From: Algisphaera sp039180025 | GTDB lineage: Bacteria > Planctomycetota > Phycisphaerae > Phycisphaerales > Phycisphaeraceae | Direction: 5' to 3' | Length of the DNA stretch: 64,000 nucleotides | Assembly (NCBI GenBank): GCA_039180025.1 | Contig: JBCDDZ010000006.1 | Span: 1 to 64,000 of the forward strand | Shown: in pieces, positions 46,773-54,358 of the stretch | Layout of the letters: each line of letters begins with the position of its first letter | Position numbering within the stretch: position 1 is the first letter of the stretch | Made by a program: the position numbers and the translations under genes | Notes under the pieces: generated by a model | What the model saw: the letters and a program-made list of their open reading frames with translations, nothing else | Told to the model about the DNA's origin: nothing | The model's database searches: none

Positions 46773-47228
46773 ATGCGTGAGAGTATCTTTACCAAAATCG
46801 TTGCGGGCGAAATCCCTTGCCACCGCGTCTACGAAGACGACAGGGTGTTGGCGTTTCTCGACATCGGCCCGGTGTCGCGGGGGCACACCCTGGTGATCCC
46901 CAAGGATTGCTATGTCGAGCTCGATGAAATGCCCGCGGAGGTCGCCGGGGCGCTCGGGGCGGTGCTGCCCCGGCTGGTCGCGGCGGTGCGGGAAGCCACC
47001 GGCTGCGACGGCGTCAACGTCCTGCAAAACAACGGTGCCGCGGCGGGCCAGGCGGTGATGCACGTCCACTTCCACCTGATCCCCCGCTACGGCCAAACCA
47101 AACACGATTCGACCGACGGGGTCGGCGGACGTGGCTTCTGTTTCGAATGGCCGGCGGGGAAACTCCCGGACGCAGACGCAAAGCTGCTGCAGCAGTCGAT
47201 CGGCGAAGCGCTGAAAAAACAGAGCTGA
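46773..47228 (+). CDS. HIT family nucleotide-binding protein
   Basis: A 151-residue HIT (histidine triad) protein, HINT-like: SIFTKIVAGEIPCHRVYEDD at the start, LDIGPVSRGHTLVIPK, and the catalytic triad HVHFHLIPR near residue 97. Such enzymes hydrolyse adenosine phosphoramidates or dinucleoside polyphosphates. An in-frame GTG immediately precedes the ATG at 46773, so the start is one codon uncertain. It lies 75 bp after the GspK-like gene on the same strand but is unrelated to pilus function. The next gene starts about 60 bp downstream. Confidence 0.92.
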   Translation: MRESIFTKIVAGEIPCHRVYEDDRVLAFLDIGPVSRGHTLVIPKDCYVELDEMPAEVAGALGAVLPRLVAAVREATGCDGVNVLQNNGAAAGQAVMHVHFHLIPRYGQTKHDSTDGVGGRGFCFEWPAGKLPDADAKLLQQSIGEALKKQS

Positions 47229-47291
47229 AGGGTTGCCGCTCCTCGGCCGCGGGTTAGTATGGAGCCGCTCTCCTTCCGCGAGACCCTCTCC

Positions 47292-48161
47292 ATGCGTCGC
47301 CCAAACCCGCGCGATCCCCTCGGCTTTTCGCTCATCGAACTGGTCGTTGTCATCGCGGTGGTCGCCCTGCTGATCGGTTTGCTGCTGCCCGTCCTGGCGA
47401 AAGCCCGGGGGGCGGGCGAGGCGGCGGTCTGTCTGAGCAATATGCGTCAGCTCGCCACGGCCACAACCGGCTACGCCCACGACCACGGCCAACGCCTGCC
47501 CCAGCCTTCCCAAGACGGCGACATCGGCGGAAGCGGTATCCACAACGTCGCGGTACGTCGGCTCCGCGGCACGGCGCTGTGGTTCAACGCGCTGGACTAC
47601 TACCTCCAGCAGACCCACCGGGACTACCGCTCGGGCGGAGGGGCCGCGGACCACCGCAACCTCAATACCTTCAAGCAGGACCCCGTCTGGCTCGACCTTT
47701 CGGCGACCGCCCCCGACGCCACGGGGCGCGTCCGCGACAACACGCAGACCATCAAGATGAACGCCTACCTGGGCTACGAAAGCGGGGCCCGCCGGACCAC
47801 GCCCGACAACCCGGCCAGCGCCGGGTACGGCCGAAAGATCAAGTTCTTCAAAACCCTTGATATCCCGCAGCCTTCGTCGACGGTGCTCTTTGTGGACGGG
47901 CAGGGGCACGATACGCCGTCGGAAACCTCGGGCCTCACGGCCTACGCCGAGGCGTTTAGCGCGACCCCCGCGTACGCCGCGGCGCGGCACGACGGCGGGG
48001 CGAACGTGATGCATCTCGACGGCGCCGCGGCCCATCAGCAGAACCCGACGCAGCGGTCCGGCGTCGGGTACCGGGGGTGGCACCTCGAGAAGGCGGGCAC
48101 CGACCCGGAACTCTGGCCCGCGTCGCGGTTCAACTTTCGCCCCGACGATTTCTTGCCGTAA
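47292..48161 (+). CDS. prepilin-type N-methylation protein with H-X9-DG motif, second copy
   Basis: A 289-residue prepilin-like protein: LGFSLIELVVVIAVVALLIG (cleavage before Phe, Glu at +5) and a mature helix KARGAGEAAVCLSNMRQLA, closely like the gene at 12323, which has the same AAVCLSN sequence. Near the C terminus HDGGANVMHLDG is the H-X9-DG motif. The two copies are thus members of the same planctomycete family. The ATG at 47292 places the signal close to the start; an ATG at 47259 would add 11 residues. It converges with hisB after 28 bp. Confidence 0.86.
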   Translation: MRRPNPRDPLGFSLIELVVVIAVVALLIGLLLPVLAKARGAGEAAVCLSNMRQLATATTGYAHDHGQRLPQPSQDGDIGGSGIHNVAVRRLRGTALWFNALDYYLQQTHRDYRSGGGAADHRNLNTFKQDPVWLDLSATAPDATGRVRDNTQTIKMNAYLGYESGARRTTPDNPASAGYGRKIKFFKTLDIPQPSSTVLFVDGQGHDTPSETSGLTAYAEAFSATPAYAAARHDGGANVMHLDGAAAHQQNPTQRSGVGYRGWHLEKAGTDPELWPASRFNFRPDDFLP

Positions 48162-48189
48162 ACCGTCGGCGGTGTCGATCGCGGCGGGC

Positions 48190-48819
48190 TTAAAGGACGC
48201 CCTTGGTGCTCGGCACGTCGTCGTGCGTGACCGCGACCGCCGCCCGCAGCGCCCGGCCGAACGCTTTGAACAGCGCCTCGGCGATGTGATGGTTGTTGTC
48301 GCCCCAGGGCACCTCGAGGTGCAGGTTCATCTTCGCGTTGGCGGCGACCGCGTTGAAAAATTCCTTGACCAGTTGCACATCGAACGGGCCGATGTGCTGG
48401 CCGACGATTTTCGGTGACTCGGCGTCGGCGGGGTCCACGGCGTAGCCGACCCAGGGGGCTTTGAAGACCAGGGCGGCCCGGCCGGAAAGGTCCAGCGCAC
48501 AGCGAGCCAGGGTTTCGTCCATCGGCACCGCGGCGTGGCCGTAACGCTCGATCCCGCGTTTGTCGCCGAGGGCCTGGTCGATCGCTTGGCCGAGCACGAT
48601 GCCGACGTCTTCCACGGTGTGGTGGTCGTCGATGTGGGTGTCGCCGTCGCACCGGACCGCGAGCGCGAGCCGGCCGTGCTTGGCGACGTGGGTGAGCATG
48701 TGGTCGAAGAACCCGACCCCAGTACGGATATCGTCGGGGGACCCGGTCCGGTCGAGGTCGATCGATAAGGAGATCCGGGTTTCCTGGGTGTGGCGTTCTT
48801 GCGTGGCGGATCGGCTCAT
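48190..48819 (-). CDS. hisB: imidazoleglycerol-phosphate dehydratase
   Basis: A 209-residue manganese enzyme that dehydrates imidazole-glycerol phosphate in histidine synthesis. The family's His-rich metal motifs are present: GFFDHMLTHVAKHG, HIDDHHTVEDVGI and WGDNNHHIAEALFKAFG. It is the stand-alone dehydratase without the HisB phosphatase domain of enterobacteria. Its ATG at 48819 overlaps the hisC stop (ATGA, 48816-48819), so translation is coupled to hisC. The end is close to the converging prepilin-like gene. Confidence 0.96.
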   Translation of the reverse strand: MSRSATQERHTQETRISLSIDLDRTGSPDDIRTGVGFFDHMLTHVAKHGRLALAVRCDGDTHIDDHHTVEDVGIVLGQAIDQALGDKRGIERYGHAAVPMDETLARCALDLSGRAALVFKAPWVGYAVDPADAESPKIVGQHIGPFDVQLVKEFFNAVAANAKMNLHLEVPWGDNNHHIAEALFKAFGRALRAAVAVTHDDVPSTKGVL

Positions 48820-49943
48820 GGGGCGGTGTCCAGCAGTTCGAGGAGTCGGTCGTTTTGGCTCGGCGTCCCGACCGAGATCCGCAGCCGATCGCGGAGGCGG
48901 GGGCGGTCGAAGTAACGGATCAGCACGTGGTGGGCCTTGAGGTGGCGGTAGAGCGCCGGGGCGTCGGGCCCGGCCGGGGGGACGGTCGCCAGGACAAAAT
49001 TGCTGTGGCTTTCGGGCACGCGGAAGCCGCGCCCGCGCAGCGCCGCGGCGAGCCGTTCCCGCTCCGCGATGACGCGTTCCCAAGTCGAGCGGGCGTAATC
49101 CTGGTCGCGGAGCGCCGCGGTGGCGGCGGCCTGCGAGAGGATGTCGGTGTTGTAGGAATCGCGGGCTTTGTCGAGGGTCGCGATGGTCGACGGAGCGGCC
49201 AAGCCGTACCCAAACCGCAGGCCGGCGAGGGCATAGCCTTTGCTCAGGCTGCGGAGGACCACGACGTTGTCCAGGCCGTCGTCGCGCAGGAGCGGCAGCG
49301 CGCTGTGGGGGGCGAAGTCGGCGTAGGCCTCGTCGACCACCAAGAGGCCTTTGAAATCGGCGGCGAGGGCCCGGAGGGTTTCGAGCGGTTCGAGTCTGCC
49401 CGAGGGCGCGTGGGGGTTGACGATACAGGCGAGGCGGCAGCCGGCCCGGTTGAGCTGGTCGGCGTAGCGCTCGGGCAGCGCGAAACTCCCGTCGGGCGTG
49501 TCGGGACGCTCGATGACCGTGATCGGGGTGTCCTGGATGTGCGCGAGGACGGGGTAGAGCGAGTAGCTCGGGTCGGTCACGCCGATACCGCCAGCCCCGG
49601 CCGAGGGGCGGTCGAGGTCGCGGGGGACGCCGTAGACGGTGAAGAGCAGGCGGAGCAGCTCGTCGCCGCCGTTGGTGGCGATGACGTGTTCCGGAGACAG
49701 GCCGTGGACCTCGGCGGCGGCGGCGCGGAACTCGGCGGCGTCCGCCGGGGGGTAGAGCCGCAGGGCCTCGGGGCTCAACCCGCGGACCGCTTCGAGGACC
49801 GCGGGCGAGGGCGGGTACGGGTTTTCGTTGGTATTCAGCTTAATCGTCTGGCCGAAGCCGCCGTTGGCGGTTTCTCGGTAGCCCGGCTGCTCGCCGGGGA
49901 CGTAGGCGCTTAGGCGCCGGATATTGTCGCGTTCGTAACCCAT
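48816..49943 (-). CDS. hisC: histidinol-phosphate aminotransferase
   Basis: A 375-residue fold-type I PLP enzyme converting imidazole-acetol phosphate to histidinol phosphate. The opening IKLNTNENPYPPSPAV is the HisC signature; the PLP lysine is in VLRSLSKGYALAGLRFGYG near residue 227, and VVDEAYADF precedes it. The ATG at 49943 gives MGYERDNIRRLSAYVPGEQPG, typical for HisC; a longer frame to 50018 lacks similarity. It forms a two-gene operon with hisB. hisA lies 38 kb away in the window. Confidence 0.94.
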   Translation of the reverse strand: MGYERDNIRRLSAYVPGEQPGYRETANGGFGQTIKLNTNENPYPPSPAVLEAVRGLSPEALRLYPPADAAEFRAAAAEVHGLSPEHVIATNGGDELLRLLFTVYGVPRDLDRPSAGAGGIGVTDPSYSLYPVLAHIQDTPITVIERPDTPDGSFALPERYADQLNRAGCRLACIVNPHAPSGRLEPLETLRALAADFKGLLVVDEAYADFAPHSALPLLRDDGLDNVVVLRSLSKGYALAGLRFGYGLAAPSTIATLDKARDSYNTDILSQAAATAALRDQDYARSTWERVIAERERLAAALRGRGFRVPESHSNFVLATVPPAGPDAPALYRHLKAHHVLIRYFDRPRLRDRLRISVGTPSQNDRLLELLDTAP

Positions 49944-50176
49944 GGACAGCCGCGTATGGTCGCAGAGCCGGCCCACCGGGTCAACGCGGTCGAGGCGGCA
50001 AAGCGGGGCGTGGATCACGGCGGATGGGTAGAAGCCGCGGCACGAGCCGGCCGTCGAAAGCCCCCTCGGCCGACGACGTAGAGCGATGATGGATTTCTGC
50101 CTGGGCTGCGGCCTATCCCTGAGGCCATCGGAACAACAGGACCCGGGGACGACCGCAAGCGGGTTACACTGTGCCG

Positions 50177-51859
50177 ATGCGGAGTATTAGACCACGGCAC
50201 CGGGGCAAGAGACCGCTCGTGGGCATCTTCCTGACGGTCGGTCTGGGCGTAGTTAGTGGGATCGCGGGGAGCCCGGCGAACGCTGGGCCCGGGACCGATA
50301 CCGCCGCTGGCGATTTACCGACCGAGTCCGGACCGCCATCGGTTGACGAAGCCAAGCCCTCCGACGGGATTGAGGCGGATCGGGAGGCGACGGCGGCGGC
50401 GCTGCGTCTGGTCAATGACGCAGTGACGGTGCAACTCGACGGCCGACACCACCTGCTGCTGCGAGCGCTGCGGTATCTGGAGGACCCGGCGTTGATGCCA
50501 CTGTTTTCGGGATTGGTGGAGGCCGACCACCCGTCGCTGCGAGTCCACGGCCGGCTTGGGCGGGCGGAGCTGTCACTTCCCCGGGGCTTGTCGGCGACCG
50601 ATATCGTGCCGATCGAGCGTGAGGACGAGCGGCACGAGCTGATCGGCGCAGCCCTGGACGGGGGCCTGCTGGATCGGGCGACCCAGCAGGCCCTCGCGGC
50701 TTGGGAGGGGCTGGACACCGGCGTCAAGCTGCTGCTGTTGACGCCAAGAGTCGCGTCGGACGAGGTGACGGCCAACACCGCCGAGGCGGCAGCGCTGGCC
50801 CGGGCACTGGAGGCGGATCGGCTGGGGCAGCGCGGCCTGGCGGCGCTGCTGCTGCACGAGTTGGGCGATACCCGAGGCGAAGCAGTGCTTTTTGCCCTCT
50901 TGGAAAAATTGGATTCAGCGGAGGCGCAGGCGGTGTGCGCGACGCTTCTGGAAACCGCGTGGCGGCACGGGCTGCGGCGGGCCGGGCCCTGGGCTCACGC
51001 GGTATCGCAGGCGCAGGGGGTCCCCCCACGGGTGGAGATGCTGGCCCGGCGGCTGGCGATCCGGTTCGGGGCAGAGGGGGCCGAGGCCGGGTGGTCATCG
51101 GCGTTCGCCGAGGCAGATAACGCAACGCAAACGACGCGGCTCGCGCTGGTCGGGCTGGAGGCCGCGCCGTGGATCGGAGCTGATCCGCTACTCAGGGTGG
51201 CCGAACACGACGAGGTATTGATTCAGCGCTTGGGGCAGGCGGCTTGGTCGGTGTCGGTCAGCCGGGCGGAGGCGGCCCCTTCCGCGGCGGAACGGGACGC
51301 GTTGGAGCTGGCGTTTTCGGCATTGGTAGAAACGGGGCACCCGCGGGCGTGCCGGTGGGCGGCGGACTATGCGGAAGAAACCGGCTCGGCCCGGCTGGCG
51401 ATGACCGTGGTGACGCGGACCGAACCCGGCGAGCCCCGGGGCCGGGCCCGCCGGATGGACGCGGTGGCGGCGGCGACGCAGACCCTGATCGTCCTCGACC
51501 CGGAAACCGCGGCAACGGCCCTGCCCGCCGCGCTGTCGCGGGCGGAGGCGGACCCGGTGTGGCAGCGGGCGGTGCTGCTGGGGATGATCCGCAGCCGGTC
51601 GCCCGCGGTGCAGCGGATTGCCGCGGAGTTGCCGACTTTTCTCGAGCGGCGGACACAGGGGGTGGCGCTGGTGCTCAAGACCCGGTTCCCGCTGCCGCTG
51701 AGCGGTGCGGAGCGGCGGGCGTTCGAGTGGGCGGTCCGCGGCGGGGCCGAATTGGACGATTCTCTGCGGGTGCAGATCGCCTGGGCCTATCTCAAACGGA
51801 CCGGGCAGGCCGAGGGAGCCGTCGCCGCGGTGTTGGCACCGGCGAACCCCGACCCCTGA
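50177..51859 (+). CDS. exported helical-repeat hypothetical protein
   Basis: A 560-residue protein that I do not recognise by name. It has a signal peptide (GKRPLVGIFLTVGLGVVSGIAG, cleavage after ANA near residue 39), followed by an acidic linker and then almost entirely alpha-helical sequence rich in Ala, Leu, Arg and Glu. The helices have a HEAT/TPR-like rhythm of paired helices, for example ALRYLEDPALMPLFSGLVEADHPS. No catalytic motif is visible. The start is the ATG at 50177 (a GTG at 50171 is in frame). It is divergent from hisC and could be a periplasmic scaffold. Confidence 0.6.
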   Translation: MRSIRPRHRGKRPLVGIFLTVGLGVVSGIAGSPANAGPGTDTAAGDLPTESGPPSVDEAKPSDGIEADREATAAALRLVNDAVTVQLDGRHHLLLRALRYLEDPALMPLFSGLVEADHPSLRVHGRLGRAELSLPRGLSATDIVPIEREDERHELIGAALDGGLLDRATQQALAAWEGLDTGVKLLLLTPRVASDEVTANTAEAAALARALEADRLGQRGLAALLLHELGDTRGEAVLFALLEKLDSAEAQAVCATLLETAWRHGLRRAGPWAHAVSQAQGVPPRVEMLARRLAIRFGAEGAEAGWSSAFAEADNATQTTRLALVGLEAAPWIGADPLLRVAEHDEVLIQRLGQAAWSVSVSRAEAAPSAAERDALELAFSALVETGHPRACRWAADYAEETGSARLAMTVVTRTEPGEPRGRARRMDAVAAATQTLIVLDPETAATALPAALSRAEADPVWQRAVLLGMIRSRSPAVQRIAAELPTFLERRTQGVALVLKTRFPLPLSGAERRAFEWAVRGGAELDDSLRVQIAWAYLKRTGQAEGAVAAVLAPANPDP

Positions 51860-51991
51860 CGGGCTAGACTCCCGCCGACGAGCGCGACGCTGTTCCGCGG
51901 CGGGTTGCGATATCTTAAGGCGCTACCCGAAGCCCGGGCCGACGACGACCCGGGGCTGATTCAACCCACCCCTACTTCGATTCAATTCCCT

Positions 51992-53167
51992 ATGACCGAC
52001 ATCCCCCTTTCAAAGCCCGACATCACCGACGCGGAGATCGATACGGTCGTAGAAACCCTGCGCAGCGGCCGGCTGAGCATCGGCCCCCATCAGGAAGCCC
52101 TTGAACAAGCGGTGGCCCGGCGGTCGGGCCGGCGGGAAGGGGTGGCGGTGTCCTCGGGCACCGCGGGGCTGCACCTGGTTTTATTGGCGCTGGGCGTCGG
52201 CCCCGGGGACGAGGTCATCACCACGCCGTTCAGTTTCATCGCGTCGGCGAACTGTATCTTGATGGTCGGCGCGACGCCGGTCTTCGTGGATATCTGCCCG
52301 ACGTCGCTGAATATGGATCCCGTGAAGACCGAGGCCGCCATCACGGAGCGGACCAAGGCCATCGTCGCGGTCGAGGTGTTCGGGAACACCACTCATATGG
52401 CGTCGCTACAGCGGCTGGCGCGCAAGCACGAGATCCCGCTGGTCGAAGACTGCTGCGAGGGGCTCGGAGGCGTCGCGGCGTGCGGTCGACCGGTCGGCTC
52501 TTTCGGCCGGGCCGGGGTGTACGGCTTCTACCCCAACAAGCAGATCACCACCGGCGAGGGCGGCCTCATCGTAACCGACGACGACGCCCTGGCCGACCAG
52601 TGCCGGAGCCTGCGCAACCAGGGCCGGTCCACCTCGGCGCACGTGGGCAACGCGCAGAACGCCGGCTCCTGGTTGGCCCACGAGCGGCTGGGTTACAACT
52701 ACCGGCTGTCCGAGATCAGCGCCGCCATCGGGGTCGCGCAGATGCGCCGGCTCGACGAGATGCTCGACGCCCGGCGGACCGTGGCGGGCCATTACATGCG
52801 GCGGCTGATGGACTGGGACCATCTGGTCCTGCCCACCATCGAGCCCGGGGCCGAGGCCACCATGTCGTGGTTTGTGTTTGTGCTCCGGCTCACCGCGGAC
52901 TACGGCCACGTGGAACGCGACCGGATTATCCAGGGTCTTAAACGCCACGAGATCGGCGCGTCGAACTACTTCCCCTGTATCCACCTCCAGCCGTTCTACC
53001 GCCGGCAGTACGGGAGCCAGAAAGGCGACTTCCCCATCGCCGAGTCCATCAGTGAACGCACCATCGCCCTGCCGTTCTACAACCGCATGGACGAGGCGCA
53101 GGTCGAACTGGTCTGCCACACGCTTAAGGTGATGATCCAGCGGGAGCAGCTACTTAAACGCGATTAG
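51992..53167 (+). CDS. DegT/DnrJ/EryC1/StrS aminotransferase
   Basis: A 391-residue PLP-dependent sugar aminotransferase of the DegT/ArnB group, which transaminates nucleotide-linked keto-sugars for surface glycans. Seen: SKPDITDAEIDTVVETLRSG, SSGTAGLHLVLLALGVGPGDEV, TPFSFIASANCILMVGATPVFVD, and the PLP lysine in GFYPNKQITTGEGG. The ATG at 51992 gives the canonical MTDIPLSKP start. The substrate cannot be told; it pairs logically with the UDP-glucose dehydrogenase elsewhere in the window but is not linked to it. It is 108 bp upstream of the type VII-like operon on the same strand. Confidence 0.9.
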   Translation: MTDIPLSKPDITDAEIDTVVETLRSGRLSIGPHQEALEQAVARRSGRREGVAVSSGTAGLHLVLLALGVGPGDEVITTPFSFIASANCILMVGATPVFVDICPTSLNMDPVKTEAAITERTKAIVAVEVFGNTTHMASLQRLARKHEIPLVEDCCEGLGGVAACGRPVGSFGRAGVYGFYPNKQITTGEGGLIVTDDDALADQCRSLRNQGRSTSAHVGNAQNAGSWLAHERLGYNYRLSEISAAIGVAQMRRLDEMLDARRTVAGHYMRRLMDWDHLVLPTIEPGAEATMSWFVFVLRLTADYGHVERDRIIQGLKRHEIGASNYFPCIHLQPFYRRQYGSQKGDFPIAESISERTIALPFYNRMDEAQVELVCHTLKVMIQREQLLKRD

Positions 53168-53229
53168 CCTGATCCCTCGCCCCACCCCGATCGGAGCATA
53201 AAGCACTACCGGGGAGGCGGCGGCTGACC

Positions 53230-53235
53230 TATAAT
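53230..53235 (+). promoter_or_regulatory. candidate -10 box of the type VII-like operon
   Basis: A perfect TATAAT lies 40 bases before the first start codon of the operon, in an otherwise GC-rich 108-bp gap. No good -35 hexamer stands 16-18 bases upstream, so it is only a candidate. It would separate the operon from the aminotransferase gene. Confidence 0.4.
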
Positions 53236-53275
53236 TCGTTGGCGTCTGTCCGTTTCCCTTCTGTGAGAATCTGCC

Positions 53276-53545
53276 GTGGCCAAAGCGCATGTCGATCCCG
53301 AAGACCTGATGAAGTTTGCCAAGGCGCTAAGCCGATTCAATCGTTCGATGCAAGAGATGACCGGCGGGCTCAAGGGCCAGATGCGTCGGCTCGAAACCAC
53401 CTGGCAAGACCAGGAGCAGGCGAAATTCGCGCAGGAATTCTACGAAGCGCTGCGGTTCCTCGACCGGTTTAGCGAAGCCAACGAGCAGCACGCCCAGCTG
53501 CTGGCCAAGAAGGCCCGGCTGATCGACGCCTATCTCGATGCGTAA
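53276..53545 (+). CDS. WXG100-like small protein (W-x-D variant)
   Basis: An 89-residue, wholly helical protein without signal peptide. Two predicted helices flank the turn TTWQDQEQAKFAQEF (W43, D45, F51, E54, F55). This matches the helix-turn-helix layout of WXG100/ESAT-6 proteins, secreted substrates or structural partners of type VII systems. Here the turn Gly is Asp (W-x-D). Length is the family norm (about 90-100). The start is GTG. It is the first gene of an operon containing a second protein with the same motif and an FtsK/SpoIIIE-type ATPase, which supports a type VII assignment. The next gene begins 16 bases after the stop. Confidence 0.8.
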   Translation: MAKAHVDPEDLMKFAKALSRFNRSMQEMTGGLKGQMRRLETTWQDQEQAKFAQEFYEALRFLDRFSEANEQHAQLLAKKARLIDAYLDA

Positions 53546-53561
53546 ACACGAAAGGGTCGGT

Positions 53562-54149
53562 ATGGCCAAGGGCGCTAAAGTCGGTTCGGTTCAGGAGCTC
53601 GTGGACTTCCGCGCTTTCCTCATTAAATTCGCGGAAGGGGTGCAGCAGGGCGTCGCGGCCGCGGACAGCGAAATGCAGAGCGTGACCCGTTGGCTGGGGG
53701 ACGAACACCCCAAACGCCTCTCGGCCGAGAAGCTCAAAGCCGACCGGCGTTTCGAGGCCGCCGGCGACGACCTGCGCCGCAAGATGCTGCAGCCGACCGC
53801 GACGGGGGACCCGGCTTCGACCGTCACCGAAAAAAAAGCCCTCGCGGTCGCGAAAGCCAAGCGGGAATGGCTGGTCGAAAAACTCGCCGCGACCAAGCGG
53901 TGGTCGAGGTTGTTCGACAAGGAATCGATGCAATACCTATCCGCCGTCCAGTCGGCACGAGCGGTGCCCGACTCCGTCGTCCCGCGGGCCCTGGGTCGGC
54001 TGGAGAAGCATCTGCGAGCGATCGAGGAGTATCTCGAAGCCCAATCGCCCTCGGCCGCCCAGACCCCGTCCGCGAAGATGGCCCGGTCGGGCCGCCTCGG
54101 CGACGCGTCGAGCGAGCCGTCCGATGATCCGCCGGAGGCTTCCGTATGA
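53562..54149 (+). CDS. unknown helical protein of the type VII-like operon
   Basis: A 195-residue protein that I do not recognise. It is helical and charged, with a conserved-looking opening VGSVQELVDFRAFLIKFAEG, a central SEMQSVTRWLGDEHPKRL, a Lys-rich coiled segment, and a Ser/Pro/Asp-rich tail (residues 160-195) that is probably disordered. No signal or membrane segment. The ATG at 53562 follows AAAGGG by five bases; a start at 53538 would overlap the first gene. Its stop overlaps the next start as ATGA. Sitting between two WXG100-like genes, it could be a chaperone or a longer partner substrate (LXG/YeeF-like idea); this is inference. Confidence 0.7.
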   Translation: MAKGAKVGSVQELVDFRAFLIKFAEGVQQGVAAADSEMQSVTRWLGDEHPKRLSAEKLKADRRFEAAGDDLRRKMLQPTATGDPASTVTEKKALAVAKAKREWLVEKLAATKRWSRLFDKESMQYLSAVQSARAVPDSVVPRALGRLEKHLRAIEEYLEAQSPSAAQTPSAKMARSGRLGDASSEPSDDPPEASV

Positions 54150-54358
54150 GCCTGGGGGTCGGCGTGTCCACTTTGACCGATGCCCGCAAGGCGCTCGCGG
54201 CCCGCTGGGACGACGTGCGCCGTACCTGGGACGATGCCGCCGCGGCGCGGTTCGAAGCCGAGTTCATCACCCCGATGGATCACGACTTACGGCAGGCCAT
54301 CGAAGCGATGGGACACGCCCAGCAGATCGCCCAACGCGCCCGCCAGGAGTGCTCATGA
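54146..54358 (+). CDS. second WXG100-like small protein (W-x-D variant)
   Basis: A 70-residue helical protein with the turn RTWDDAAAARFEAEF (W28, D30, F36, E39, F40). It shares with the 53276 product the pattern TWxDxxxA[KR]FxxEF and little else. It is shorter than typical WXG100 proteins, so one helix is abbreviated. Both ends overlap their neighbours by ATGA (54146-54149 and 54355-54358), meaning tight translational coupling to the ATPase. Paired small WXG100 proteins often form heterodimers (as CFP-10/ESAT-6 do); a dimer of this protein with the 89-residue one is a natural hypothesis. Confidence 0.75.
   Translation: MSLGVGVSTLTDARKALAARWDDVRRTWDDAAAARFEAEFITPMDHDLRQAIEAMGHAQQIAQRARQECS

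Noticed and set aside
45525..48083. 852-codon minus-strand frame across the GspK-like, HIT and prepilin-like genes
   Set aside because: It runs antisense through three well-supported genes; its composition is that of a GC-rich shadow frame.
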